DNA from: Rotaria macrura
Taxonomy: Eukaryota > Rotifera > Eurotatoria > Philodinida > Philodinidae
NCBI GenBank assembly: GCA_900239685.1
Contig: OENT01000461.1
Coordinates: forward strand, 1-64,000
Length of the DNA: 64,000 nucleotides
Direction of reading: 5' to 3'
Part shown: positions 37,801 to 49,926 of the stretch, piece by piece
Layout of the letters: every line of letters begins with the position of its first letter
Position numbering within the stretch: the stretch's first letter is position 1
Notes under the pieces: generated by a model
What the model was told of the DNA's origin: nothing
Database searches by the model: none
Seen by the model: only the letters and a program-made list of their open reading frames with translations
Program-made: the position numbers and the translations under genes

Positions 37801-38811
37801 TCTGAAAGAATTTAGATTCAACGTCTGAAAATGAACTCTATGAAAATATGTTTATTTTTTTTTTTAAGGAAACGTCCATCATTCCAACACCATCAACAGC
37901 TCAATTAGATGTAACATTCTTATTGAAAAATCGTACATCATCAATAATTGATCATATCGATATTCATGTTATTGATAGTTTAAGTTCTAAATTACTCAAT
38001 ACAACAAGTCCAAATCATGTAGCATTTCCTTCAATAAGTCTTTTTCCAAGTTCACAAAATTATATTCATATTTATTTTGCAATTCATGCTATATCATTTC
38101 CACAAAAATTAAAAACAACATTAACCTATTCCATAAATGTAAAGCATCTATCGAAAAACACATAATTTTGAAGAAATTGTTGTTCTAATCAATTTCTATC
38201 GATAAATTTTATTTAGAAGTCTACGAATGAAATTCAAACAGATACAATTGAATTTAAACTTGATTTACCATGTTCACAATATTTAAGACAAAAAACTCTG
38301 AATTCGTATGAATAACATTTATGCATTTGTTTTTGTTCGAAATTTTACTAAAGACTTTTTTTTTCAATTGTTTTAAGTGATGCTTTTGCTGATTTAATGA
38401 GTTCGGGTACATTAACAAGTCAATCACATAGTAGTATACCATCATCTAGTCAAGATTTTTCAACAATAATTGATAAAATTTGTCATACCTATCGACTCAC
38501 TGGTTGGTTCAACATCATTGCTTAAGATTTTATTTCATTTTATTCTATGATTTTAGTTGTTGATAAAATAAATTCGGCTGCATCTTTATATTCCGAGACG
38601 ATCCTCGGACATCCAATAGCTCTTCTATTTAAATCAACTATTGTATGTACTCTTATGTATTGTAATATAGAACGAACAATTATTTTCTTTACTTTTGTTT
38701 TTTCATTTTCTCTTCAAGAATTCTCAAAATGGTATTTCCATTGATGGTAAATCGACAGAAACGCATTTTCTATCGAATTTAATTGAAGAAATAAAAAATT
38801 TCCTCAAATGA
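31806..38811 (+). CDS. AP3D1: AP-3 complex subunit delta
   Basis: The delta subunit is a large chain of the AP-3 adaptor, which sorts cargo from endosomes to lysosome-related organelles. About two dozen short exons reproduce the family. They start at MFDKSLHDLVRGIRNHKDNE, then give IKQELKQDNIAMKANAVNKL, QMLGYDISWSSFNIIEVM, the helical-repeat trunk (TKPYIRKRAVLLLYKVFL, CELARRNPKNYLALAP, IKIIKLFGALTPLEPR, QCLDDKDESIRLRALDLL, FEWYISILVELTRLEG) and NPVAPKAQRKVAVPNGLDLD. The hinge (35120-36370) is acidic and lysine-rich, with the conserved MNPFYLKDSS and RALNIDLDAKPI boxes. The ear (37868-38811) has LDVTFLLKNRTSSIIDHIDI and ends SIDGKSTETHFLSNLIEEIK. A 1.5-kb intron (about 36369-37868) separates hinge from ear. 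The start at 31806 best matches the family. Length is about 1,100 residues, close to human AP3D1. Confidence 0.96.
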
Positions 38812-39212
38812 TAATTCCTTTTATTCTGTGTTCTTAGTCATGTCGTTGGTTTTCCTTGACTGCATTCCATGTATTTTTTTTTNTTTTTTTTTGTGGACAA
38901 TATTGATTAAAACAGTAATTTTTATCTACTTTAATATACAAGGCAATATCTTCTTCATGTATGATTCAGATAGAAAAATAAGAAAAACTGAAGCATATAT
39001 AATTTTCACTGACATTTAGACAATTTCCTACGTGAAATATCGAACTATTTTCTTTTTTTTTCCAAATGATTGTAGTCAATTTATTTGTGTGCGTGTGTAT
39101 TTTTAAGTTAATTATTCCATTTTCATGATTATTATGTGTAAAAATTCTTAAAAACGAATATATATATATATATACATTTAACCACCATCGATTTCCTTTC
39201 TTTTTTATTCAG
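38812..39212 (+). other. AP3D1 3' flank and THOC1 5' flank
   Basis: A 400-bp gap between two genes on the same strand. It contains a poly-T run interrupted by the window's only ambiguous base (near 38883) and a (TA)n run (39159-39174). The sequence just before the THOC1 ATG, ttttttattcag, looks like a 3' splice site, so THOC1 may have a non-coding first exon here. Confidence 0.5.
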
Positions 39213-42200
39213 ATGATTGAAAAAACTTCATCTGCCTTCGAATTTATCAGACAACATGTCGAAGTAAGGATGATTTGATACTTATAGAATAGATCAGGAG
39301 AATTTATTTGTTGAAATAGGCTGATCTGAGAAAATTGGAATGGAACGCTCAGAACATTCGTGAAATCGTTAATAAGTAAGTGAAAATATTTTAGACCTAA
39401 AATAAACTACGCATCGAGAACTATGTTTAACGAAAAATTCATTGATACTTTAGTCGAGAAACTGAATAAGTTTCCGTTAGATATAGAGTATTTTTCGATA
39501 CTTCAAAATTCAAGTTGAACTAGAGATTCAATTAATTTCCATATCTAATTGAAACTGACCATGAGATTCTGTCTAAAAATCGATGATGCAATCTTCATAC
39601 AATAATTTGGTGTACCTATTTTCTGATCTGCTCTACAACAAAAACACATAGGTGTGTTTCTCCAGTAATAATATCCGTCAGTGCTATGAATGTTTTTAAA
39701 TATATCTATTGTTTTTTCGTAGAAATTGAGAATATTGATACGTCCCTTACTAAAATACTACAACGATGTTAGAATATAATGAAGTTCGTCTAAATATGAA
39801 TTACAAGTGTCGAAAAGATAATAGCATCGTAATCATTACAGTACATGACACAGATCGAACACCAAATACAGATTCGAATTCATTGTTGAGAAATTTCCAC
39901 AATTAACTAATTCGAACATACTAAAGCATGGACCAATATTCGATTCCATTATGATTATTGATGATAAAAATGCAATGTGCATATAGTAAAAATAAATACT
40001 AACAATGTTGTGGTAGATTGATTAGGAAATATTTCTGCTGGCTTAGACGCTTCTTCCTTATGAAACCAATGTTGTGACAAATCATAGAACAGGGTGAGTT
40101 CGATTGCCTATCAGATGTCGACAGTGAAACACTTTACACAAACAGTTCTATTCAGCTCTATATCAACTCGGAAATATTTCCTATCAATGCATATTGCCTA
40201 TTCAAACATTCGATTATCGGTTTTCTCAATTTTAATTATATATATATTTTTTTTTGAATAGAAACAATTCACCCGAATATCGTACAGCTGTTGAACATGC
40301 ATTTCGATCTGTTCTATTCAGTCTTATGGTAAGCGATGAATTTGTTGTATATATTTTTATTGAAATATATTCGTGTTGTTTTTTATAGGAACAGCAATCA
40401 ACAACAAATAATGGTACACATCACGATGAAATGGAAAGTTCAACATTTGTCAATGATAAATTCTTGACAAATGTTCGAAATTTAATTGGATTTGCCATTG
40501 AAGCTGTTCATAGTGGTTAGAAAACGAAATCAAGCTCGATGATGTTTCTGTTCTAACGAAAAAATGTCTATTTTGTTAAGAACTGGCTGCAGCAACTATG
40601 CCTATTTATCTATTCAATGATTTATTTACTTATACAACAATTGACATAAGTGAACGAATATTTGTTGTTATGGAAGAAAAGGCTTCGATATGGCGATCAG
40701 TATGTGAACATTTTACTAAATTTTCATTTATATTTGAATGACATTATTTATTCTAGTCGACGTTTTTTCAATCCGTTAAAAATGTTCTTTTAAGAATGTG
40801 CAATGGTAAATAACTCGAAGATTTTTTTCTTCTCCTTCATATGAACATTTTTCATGCACGTTTCTCTAGATCTATTGAAGCGTTTATCGAAAACTCAAAA
40901 AACGGTGTTCTCTGGACGTATTTTGACATTTTTAGCACAACTTTTCCCATTGAATGAAAAATCTGGTAGAGTGAAACTCGTTTTTTATTTTCTAGACAAC
41001 AACTGAGATTGATGAATGTTTTTGTTTTAACGTAGGTTTAAATCAAATAGGTCATTTTAATACAGAAAATGTTACAAAACTAGCTAAACCTAAACAACCG
41101 ATCACACCCATTGATGAATCTGAGGTATGTTAGAAAACGTATATCAATCGATTCAATATCTATTTGATTGACCATTTCAATAGAAAGAAAAGAAGATGGA
41201 AGTTGATGAAGATGGCGAAATCCATGATTTGTAAGTTATAATAAATCTTTAAAAAAATCTTTATTTTTCGATTCGTTTTAATAGGCATCAAAAAAATTCA
41301 GCTGAATTCTATACAAATTTTTGGATACTACAAGATTTTTTTTCAAAACCATTTCAACTTTGGGAACGAACATCGTGGAATACTTTTGCACATGTATGAT
41401 TGAATACAATGAATAGCTTTCTCTTTTTCAACATGGACATTATCTTTATTAAGAATACGAATCAAGTACTCGATGTTTTTACAAATAGTCAATTAGATAA
41501 TGTTAAAACTGTGGCTGCATCAGATGATACATTCTTTGCTAAATATTTAACAAGTGAAAAAGTACGTAAACGACATAGAAATGAAAGGAAAAAGAAAAAA
41601 AAATTTTTTTATACGTACAACAATCATTGACATTGAATTACTATGAGTGAAAATCGTACGTACAGATTCATTCGAGAGAGATGTTATTGATTCAGCAATC
41701 GTTCATAGTACAACACTATCGACTGTATCTGTATCTGATAGGAACGTATGCAACACAGAATAAGAGTAAATATTTTATCTATGCTTTATATCAATGTACA
41801 GGACTTTGACATAACGAAAAGTTTTTACCTATACAGCAATGATTCATAGCTAATCAGATGAAAAGTAATATAAATAAAGCCGTATTAATGTTTCTGCCAT
41901 CTGTCATAAATTGAAAACTATCTCTCATCAATTACATATAATGTTACTGTTTTTGTGTACTCAAAAAGTGAGTACACTACTAAAATCGGTCAGTGTGTCT
42001 GTCCGTTTATTCGATAACTCTTCAAAATTACATTCGATTGAGTTGACATTTTGTGCACAGAATCGTCTCATCAATATCTCGGTCGAGTTCGAAGATGAGA
42101 AGGATCCGGCAAGAAATGGTTGAGTTATCGAAAAAATTGTCATTTTTCACCAAGCAATCCCTGAGGTGGGGTACTGGGATTTTTTCAAAAAAAACGTTTT

Positions 42201-44570
42201 TCTCAGAATTATCCACAACGTATATAAATTGACTCAGTTTTCAGCGCTGATTCCGAATCTGATATTAGTTTTGAACCGAATCGCAGCTTTCTAACAAAAC
42301 ATTGGCTGCAAAAAGGTCTCAAATGCACAAAAACTGCATCCAGAAACTAAATTGCCTAGATATGTCTGAGATGATCAGTAGTTTTGGAGTTTCCCAAAAA
42401 GATTTCCCAAGATACTTGATCCGTGCACACATTCCAGAATGACTGATTTGTCTCATTCACTTTTTGAAGTACACATAACTCTCGGACATAACTCCGAAGT
42501 TTCCGCATTTATTTTTATTTAAAAGTAATTAGCAAATAGAGAATACATAGTACGAATTCTAATTATATTTAAAAAAATGACACAACATGTACTTGATTTC
42601 TTTGTGTTTCAATTGATTTGATGAAGTACGAACATGATTGTTTCTTTGTTAGTGGTGTTCTTAGAATGAAGCAGAGCTTAGTTTTGTCAAGCATCCTTGC
42701 CATTTAATTTCTATACTACACGATTCAACACATTTGCATGACTTGTTGTACTGATTTTCTCAAGTATAGTTGAATCATTTTTCACTCTTAAAATACCTTC
42801 TTTAAATAATAGTGTATTGGAATAAATAAAGCTAGTTTCAAAAGTTGATATTTATCGGTTCTGGTTCGAATATAACCCTAGATTCAATACGCCAAATGTT
42901 CGACATCTGACACATTTTGTAGAATAAAACCAATGAGGCTTTGATTACATCGGCATTTGTTTTCGTTATAATATCGAAAAATCTCTATGTTTTTTTTTAC
43001 TAATGTTCTATAAAATTGATCTGATATGGTTTAATTTTCCATATATTGGATAAATAGCATCTGAAAGAAACTCCATCGTTATTCTTTCCATGTAAGAAGA
43101 TTCGATCTTACATGTTAACAATCATGTTTGAATTTAATCTATGTAAAAAAAGATCAAATTTTCTCTTGTCCATCAAATTAAGTATAAATGATAGAAGAGT
43201 TAGGAAATATGGCATCGGGTAATTTGTATTGTGTTATACAAAACACGAGTTTAAGTTTTGAAAATTTTCAAGTTTAATATTTTTCACACATGAAATGATT
43301 GATTGCTTTGACAAAAGGCAATATTGAAACCATCTATCAATAGTTAAACTTATTTATAATTACATATATATTCTACGATTACTATTTGATTATAGTTATT
43401 GGAATTACAATTAAACGATGTTACATTTCGTCAGAATATACTCGTTCAATTTCTCATTATTTTCCAATATCTTGTTTTACCTGTGAAATTCAAACAACCA
43501 CAACAAACACTTAACGACGAACAATCGCAATGGATTAAAAAAACAACAAATCAAATAAATGAAGTAAAATTTTCAACGATGATAATTGGTATAGAACTTA
43601 AAATTTTGTGTTCGAATATTATTTTAGTTATTAAAACAAACAGGAACGCATGCTGATGTATTTACTATTTGTATTCAGGTTTGACAATTAAACTAAATAA
43701 ATCATGTATTTCAAAATAAATCATCTTTAGCATATACTCAAACGTGAGGAAATGTGGAATCTGTGGAAAAATAATGGTTGTCCAGATTTTTCTAAATCTA
43801 AAATTAGTTTTCAAAGAAAGAATTCTTCTCATGCATATGCACCATATCGACTATCTGATAGTATACGGTAATGTAAAATTTTAATATCTATGTTATAATT
43901 AAACTTAGTTGTTTTTCCCGCGTTCAGACAATCTATTCAACAAGCATCAAAACGTCGTACAATGAATTTTGAAGAATTAAGAAGTTCCAGTCAACAATTC
44001 ATTCCATCAATTCGTGGCTTTTTCGAACCGATTATCGAACAACTTCAAACCGTACCGGCAAAAACGGCGACAAATGATTCAACAGACACTAAAGAACAAA
44101 CAACAAAAGAACTTGAAAAAGAACGTGAACGAATATTACAACAGGATCCATCGCTTGTTTGGCGTGCATTACGTTTATTAGCTCGACAATCACCATATTT
44201 TTTCGTTCATAACACTCAAACAGTACCTAGTATGGCACAGTTTCTTGTTTCAACGTGTGAAAAAATTCGTCGTGAATATGTGACAGCATCGACAACAGCA
44301 ACGTCACATACAACATCGACTGCTCCAACACCACCACCAACAACATCAACAACAAATACTGAAGACGACGACGAAGATACAACCATGGACGATGAACCGC
44401 TTGAAAATCCACCTAGTGCAGGTGAAACGACTAATACTGATCAAGAGATTGAAGATGACACAACAATACCAACAACAACGAGAACATCGTCGGCTCCTAA
44501 AGTTGAAGAAGATGATGATGATGATAATCGTGAACGACGATTTTCATCAATGAAACGAACATCAAAATAA
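39213..44570 (+). CDS. THOC1: THO complex subunit 1 (Hpr1 homologue)
   Basis: THOC1 is a core subunit of THO/TREX, which couples transcription to mRNA packaging and export in the nucleus. Exons give [29 protein letters not shown] and [20 protein letters not shown]. These are followed by the acidic [68 protein letters not shown] and [18 protein letters not shown], all matching animal THOC1 in order. The last exon (43928-44570) then becomes low-complexity: Thr-rich and Asp/Glu-rich, ending [11 protein letters not shown]. The C-terminal death domain of vertebrate THOC1 is absent. Intron 41562-43395 (1.83 kb) carries a MITE-like element; another of about 0.88 kb lies at 39380-40260. The ATG at 39213 gives an N-terminus of plausible length, but it directly follows a splice-acceptor-like sequence, so an upstream coding exon cannot be excluded. 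Confidence 0.94.
41954..42475. mobile_element. MITE-like element in a THOC1 intron
   Basis: The ends are inverted repeats. TGTGTACTCAAAAAGTGAGT (from 41954) matches the reverse complement of the right end, TGTGTACTTCAAAAAGTGAA (42475 back to 42456), with one inserted base and one late mismatch. The 522-bp body encodes nothing recognisable. Base composition changes at its edges, being less AT-rich than the intron around it. No clear target duplication was seen, so superfamily is undecided. Confidence 0.55.
43089..43114. other. Small perfect hairpin in a THOC1 intron
   Basis: CATGTAAGA and TCTTACATG form a 9-bp perfect stem around an 8-nt loop. It may be chance in AT-rich DNA. Confidence 0.35.
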
Positions 44571-45032
44571 TCGCATATTTTTCTTCTTTTGTTTGGCAAT
44601 TTTTTTTTCTCGTTTAAACATGGTACAATATGTTCTTGTATTTTTACTAAAAGAATTTGAATGATACAGAAACAAATCAAATGTTATTCTTATCTTTAAA
44701 TTGAATATGATTAATAAGTAAGAAAGTATTTCTTTCGAACAAAGAAAGAAAATCATGAAATTCTGTCTACTATTGTTTATCTACTCATTCTTCCGAGACT
44801 TATTCGACATGTAATTAATTTAAAGAGATGACGACTTTGTTACACGTCATAGAAGATCAAGAGATGAAAGGTTAGATAGCAATGCATCGACTTATGAGAA
44901 GACTGAAGTATGGCGAGATAAATTATTTTCCAGTGAACCATATTATTAAGAATTCTATCCATAATATTAATCTCTTTATCGACAAAACTGATCTTGTTTT
45001 GTGTGAGCTATCGAGTTTTAGATAAAATACAA
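44571..45032 (+). other. Gap between THOC1 and cyclin Q
   Basis: About 460 bp of AT-rich DNA holding the THOC1 3' UTR and the cyclin Q promoter. No gene or repeat was recognised. Confidence 0.5.
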
Positions 45033-47167
45033 ATGGCATCGTTATCGACAATAACTGATGATGAAAGAAAACGCTTTGTTATCATTAGCTATATGTTTGA
45101 ATGTGGTAAATAATTATGATTTTATTTATTGAAAACAAAAAACTTGATTTTTCTTTTAATTTTATTTAGCGGCTAAACTTCGCCTAAGCATTGTAACAAC
45201 AGCATCAGCAGCTGTCATCTATCATAAATGTTCTTTCTATCTTGAAAAAACAGATTTTGATCAATATGTAAGTTTCAATTATTTTATTTATTACAAAATG
45301 TAAAAGTTATTATTCTTATAGACATTAGCTGCAACATCTTTATCATTAGCAAGTAAATATGAAGAAGAACATGTCAAAATTCGAGATTTAATCAATGTTA
45401 CATATCGGTAAATTTTTCGAAAAAAATAACAATTTAAAATATTATAGCCAGTCATCTCAATGACTATCCCTAATCTATAACTATGAATAGTCACTCATAC
45501 TGAAACATCATACCAATTCTTTTTTTCTCCTGCCATAGCATATATGGATGAAGGATGATAGATTAGCATTGCAAGTTCGAAGATCCGGTAGTGATTCATG
45601 AATGATGTGTTAGATCGATAGATTCCAATTAGTAGTCGACGGTAAGCTCGAGTATTCGCAGTCCACCGAAGCGAAATCTTTTAGAAATTCGGTCATCACA
45701 CTGAGCCGTATGCCTTAGATGAATATGAGTTTGAACACTTGCTATCGATTGAAGCAGTCTGTTTTAAGTGAATTTTAGTTCAGATATCTATGAAAACGTG
45801 TGTTACCCCCAATTGATCAATAATTAACAAGTTATTCATGAATAAAAATTGAATCTTATGAGACAGGACCTGAAAATCGAACAGCATATACAACAGAAGC
45901 ATGCATATGAAGGATGAAATTTTATCCTTATCATAGAGTGGTGATAGAGCTTTTTAGAGATCCAGATATTGTTCTTTTTGTTGTTTTATCTGCATTTTAT
46001 TGTATTCAAGACTTTCTAATGAGTCGATTTGTTTTTCTATTGTTCATCCGACTGCCACAGAGTATTTATTTTTTTGATTGTTAAATCGTATTTTATCACA
46101 AAGCACATTGATTATTTTGAAAGATCTGATGAAGCGCACGAAATATTTTCGACACGGAAATATCTAATCTCAAAACTGGCAACTTGGAAAATATGATTTA
46201 CTCTTGTCCTTATGTAAAACTTACAAAAACTAAAACTCTTTGGAAAATACCTTCAGTTTTTCATAACATTTGTTTCTGACTGATAACCCATTCAAACTAA
46301 GTTTCAGAATAATGACATCGAAAATAGTTCAACTCATATATATATATATATATTATACATGAGAATCCGTTTAAAGAGAAACATTTGTTTTCCTACGTAT
46401 ACCCTCAAACATTCCAACGTTGTATTACACACGCCAGATTCGACGTGCATGTATACGACAGACAGCTGCTAGCGTGTAGATATTCATACATGTAATTTGC
46501 TCCTTGTGACGACTATTGCATCTGTATTATACTCGAGTGATAGCATGAATTCACTTGAAAAACCTTTTTAAGATTTGATCAAATTAAAATTCTTTCTAGA
46601 ACACTTCATCCTAATCAGCCACATTTACGTATCTCAAATGAATATTATCGTTTACGAAATACATTAGTAGATTGTGAATTATTTCTAATTCGTATACTTG
46701 GTTTTCATTTCCAATTCAATCATCCAAATAAATATCTCCTTCATTATTTTGATACATTGAGCAAATGGATGACAATAACACCGTCAACACCAATCAGAAA
46801 TAATATTAATTTAATTGATATAGCCATGTCGATTCTACAAGATACATATTATGATTATAAATTAATTAAAGATTTCTTACCACAACATATTGCTATCGCC
46901 ATTATTTATCTTGTAATAAAAACATACGCTTTAGAAATACCAGGTGTAACAAATGATGACGAACATATTCATTGGATGAAGGTAAAAGAGAAGATAATTA
47001 TATTGAATTAATATAATTACAATCAAGTTTATTTTTTCATTGATCTATAGGTATTTAGTTCAACAATAACTACTGATATACTTGTTCAAATCATAACTCG
47101 AATCAATACTCTTTATAAATACGTTGAACGAACATTAGAACATACATCGTCCATTAAATCTCATTAA
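45033..47167 (+). CDS. CCNQ: Cyclin Q (FAM58/cyclin M), CDK10 partner
   Basis: Cyclin Q activates CDK10; in human, loss of the pair causes STAR syndrome. The start MASLSTITDDERKRFVIISY leads through a phase-1 intron into the first cyclin box: AAKLRLSIVTTASAAVIYHK, then TLAATSLSLASKYEEEHVKI, the conserved helix with Lys-Glu-Glu. An intron of about 1.2 kb (45410-46600) separates it from the next exon. That exon has RLRNTLVDCELFLIRILGFH and FNHPNKYLLHYFDTLSKWM, which match the FAM58 family rather than cyclins A, B, L or K. The last exon ends at TAA 47165-47167, and AATAAA at 47220-47225 is a good poly(A) signal. About 245 residues, the usual family length. The long intron contains a (TA)n run near 46337-46353. 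Confidence 0.9.
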
Positions 47168-47279
47168 TTATCTTATGTTATTTTGTTTTATTTGTCCTGT
47201 TGAAAAATGTGTTTATCTGAATAAAAACTATGCAAAACATGTATCTAACTTTTTTCTTTATTCTATTTCACTGAACAAA

Positions 47280-47524
47280 TCACTTGAAGTTCAATATTCG
47301 AGCAAAATCATTCTCTGGATGACAATAGATGCCACTATAATGACATAAGCTAACGATTGAAATATAAGGGAAATTCGGAGAGCATGGTTCAAGAATTATA
47401 CATTCTACATTGATTTTTGACATTCGGCGACGAAGATCGAACTCGAACCTGAAAAATAGCATTCGTTTCGGTCTCTATCTTAGGATCACCTGCCTCGACT
47501 GCTTTGATGAACTTGCTGTGACAT
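47280..47524 (-). CDS. Possible small two-exon gene, unknown function
   Basis: Two pieces fit in phase: ATG at 47524 to 47490, then 47448-47280, giving about 67 residues that begin MSQQVHQSSRGRFEFDLRRR. The second piece has three cysteines in a hydrophobic context and reads more like protein than its neighbours do. The implied intron is only 41 bp, shorter than the others in this window. No family was recognised. It would converge on cyclin Q, with about 110 bp between stops. This may be a chance frame. Confidence 0.2.
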
Positions 47525-49605
47525 TATCTAATTACAAGATATGGACATTCATGAGTATTTGGAATATACTACTTCTGATTTGAGAAATCTAGTTCAAATA
47601 TGTCAAAATGAATACTTGATTTAATTGTTACATGCTAGAATACCTAACAGATATAAGTAATAAATGGAACTCAGCATTAGGGACAGTATCTGTCACCTTC
47701 TCAGAAAGAATCTATGGCAACTTGACACTTGTCACTCGAGCTTATATTGGATTTGGTCATACGTCTCAGCGACATGAGCGAAATTCTAAAAGACTTTGCT
47801 TCCATATACTGCTGATACTCGAACTTGTCATCGAATATATTAACTAGTCATCGAATATATTAACTAGTCATCGATTTTTGAGTGGTTGACTCAAAATTCT
47901 CATTGTGACTTATCGATCTAGCACATCATTCATTGATCATAACTGGATCTTCAAAATTTCCACGTCGATAGTTCATCTTTCGTCCACATGTTCAATGACT
48001 AAAAAATGAGAGAAACTATCTCTTCACAATAGTCATTTTGGAAAATTCTATGAAATCTCTTCTCATGGCCTTCACCATGGTACTACATACGTCTGTTGTT
48101 TGCTATTTTCTTTCTGAGACAGTATCTCTTCAATCATGAGAATGTTATGCTTGACTCAAAAATCTTGAGTCATGGAAGTATAAATGATATCTTTCCTTCT
48201 TCTATGAATTCCAGTAGCTGCAGAATTCTAGAGACTTGGAAAATTTTTGCATACTAGTGACCGTTCGTACAAGGGACCATTACGTGAGCCGGTATGGTTT
48301 AGAATTTTGTTTTCATCCAGAATTTCGTTGATTTACTTGATCCTTGTGCTGCTTTACTAACCCCTTTCATCTAAACAGAATTCTTCTGAGAGTTCAAAAA
48401 GGCCAACAGAATTCGTACACAATTCTGAAGTCCAGAATCTGGACTGTTGGTTTATAGTGCATGATTTTGCATGTAACGAACGGGGGACATTTGCAGATAC
48501 ACGTTAACAGTTGAACATCTTTGCTTTGGCTGATTTTTTTAATGTTGGAGAGGGCAGTGACTTGCGTACGTTTTACTATCTCGTAAAGTTTTCTGCTCAA
48601 TCCGATAATTCCTTCTTTTCGTATTAGTAATGCTGGCCAATGAGCATGCAGTGAAACACGATGAAATGGGAACAAATCGAGAAGAGTAAATAATCACTTT
48701 CTCCTCCCTGCTTTACTAAATCTACTCTTTCTCCTTTAGTTCACTCTCTGATGAATTGAGTCGAGTCATGAAAAGATTCTTTTCATATCATCATTCCTTG
48801 GTACAAATATATACACGCACATGACTTTTCTTCCTTGCGCTTCAGTAGAGGAGGGTGCAGCATCGCAGAGATATCGGTTATCAGTAATAAACAACTGGTT
48901 TGGATCTCTTTTCTCGCACTAACTCGAGCGAGTTGTTAGTTGATTAAAGAAGAGTCTCCTATTGATTAATTACAGTGCGAAGCACTGTATAGCAATCGGT
49001 CGTGGTCGCTTGTTTTTAATGTGGTGCGAAGAATCGTATTTATGCAGTCGTGCGTGAGTTTTTTTCTTTCTTACCTTCTGTCTCGACGTACGCATAAAAT
49101 GGGCTCATTTGTAACGTGATGATCCCGAGAAGCGAATATCAGAAAACAGTTGTGTAAGTGTGCGATCCAAGTATTGAGATCGATGTTGTGGGTTTGGGTG
49201 TTTCGGTGTCGGCGTGGTTGTGTGTGCGTTTGAAAGTTTTTTCGTTCAACTCGCAAAAATATAAATCTTACAACTCCCACACGATACCTACTCCGAAAAC
49301 AAACATCACCCACAGTCGCAATCCCTAAAACAAAGAGATTCCTTGAAATAAAAACAAATAACTACCTGAAAAATATCATTCACGCAGAGAAAATATCCAC
49401 ATGATGTGCAGTCATGCCTCGGTGATTTGCGTTTTGCGCTTTATTTAAATGCTTGCCTGTATATTGCACTTACTTTTACTTCTTATTTACATCATCAGTC
49501 TTCATTAAACACGAAACATCGCTATTATAGGTAAGTCTGTGTACGATCAGTATTCGCTTGATACCTCGATCATATACATTAGTTTTTAGTTCATCAATAT
49601 AAACT
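47525..49605. other. Intergenic with locally raised GC near 48.8-49.3 kb
   Basis: No gene was recognised. Reading frames at 47632-47847 (plus), 48394-48675 (minus) and 49071-49313 (minus) show no family and no convincing splice partners. From about 48800 to 49330 the DNA is less AT-rich and contains short palindromes (acagtgc-gaa-gcactgt at 48973-48989, aactcg-ag-cgagtt near 48917). It lies just upstream of the ZZ-finger gene and could be its promoter or 5' UTR. Confidence 0.4.
47827..47874. repeat. 20-bp tandem duplication
   Basis: The unit gtcatcgaatatattaacta occurs twice in direct succession (47827-47846 and 47847-47866), plus a partial third copy of 8 bp. The copies are identical, so the duplication is probably recent. 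Confidence 0.85.
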
Positions 49606-49926
49606 ATGGAACGCGCACGAGCACGATCACGATCACGATCACGATCAAGCTCACGATCACCATCACCGCCTGCAGCTGCTGCAGCATCATACGCAGCATG
49701 GACAGTACAACCAGCATTCTGCCCACCTGTATTACCAATAGTACCGACGACTATATGGTGGTGTGATAGCTGTGGTCGCAAGAATCGGCGTCATCGTTAT
49801 TCATGTCAAGAATGCATGACTATAAGGTCTTACGACCTCTGTATGCTGTGCATTCACAAGGCTCCGAAGATACACCCTGGTCACCATTTTTATCCATTAC
49901 ATAAATTGGGCATGAGTTGGCGTTGA
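49606..49926 (+). CDS. Small ZZ-type zinc-finger protein with an SR-like head
   Basis: A 106-residue intronless frame. Residues 4-22 are alternating Arg/Ser and Arg/Ala, ending RSPSPP, followed by a short Ala run. The second half is a ZZ-type zinc finger: Cys53-x2-Cys56, Cys67-x2-Cys70, the YDLC core with Cys79-x2-Cys82, and His90 with His93/94, all in the expected spacing. ZZ fingers bind two zinc ions and usually recognise peptide tails, including histone H3 N-termini. The combination with an SR-like head is unusual and suggests a nuclear protein, but that is inference. The Arg/Ser stretch is written by a repeated cgatca hexamer (about 49620-49660), so it may have arisen by repeat expansion. 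The promoter side is unusually GC-rich. The exact role is unknown. Confidence 0.65.
   Translation: MERARARSRSRSRSSSRSPSPPAAAAASYAAWTVQPAFCPPVLPIVPTTIWWCDSCGRKNRRHRYSCQECMTIRSYDLCMLCIHKAPKIHPGHHFYPLHKLGMSWR

Noticed and set aside
48394-48675. 93-codon minus-strand frame
   Set aside because: Could be a decayed coding fragment, but no family or neighbouring exon supports it.
49180-49230. TGTGGG-like and GT-rich motifs that recall rotifer telomere repeats
   Set aside because: Only isolated single copies occur, with no tandem array, and the region is interior with genes on both sides.
49071-49313. 80-codon minus-strand frame
   Set aside because: Composition follows the GT-rich DNA on the other strand; no motif, splice partner or family.
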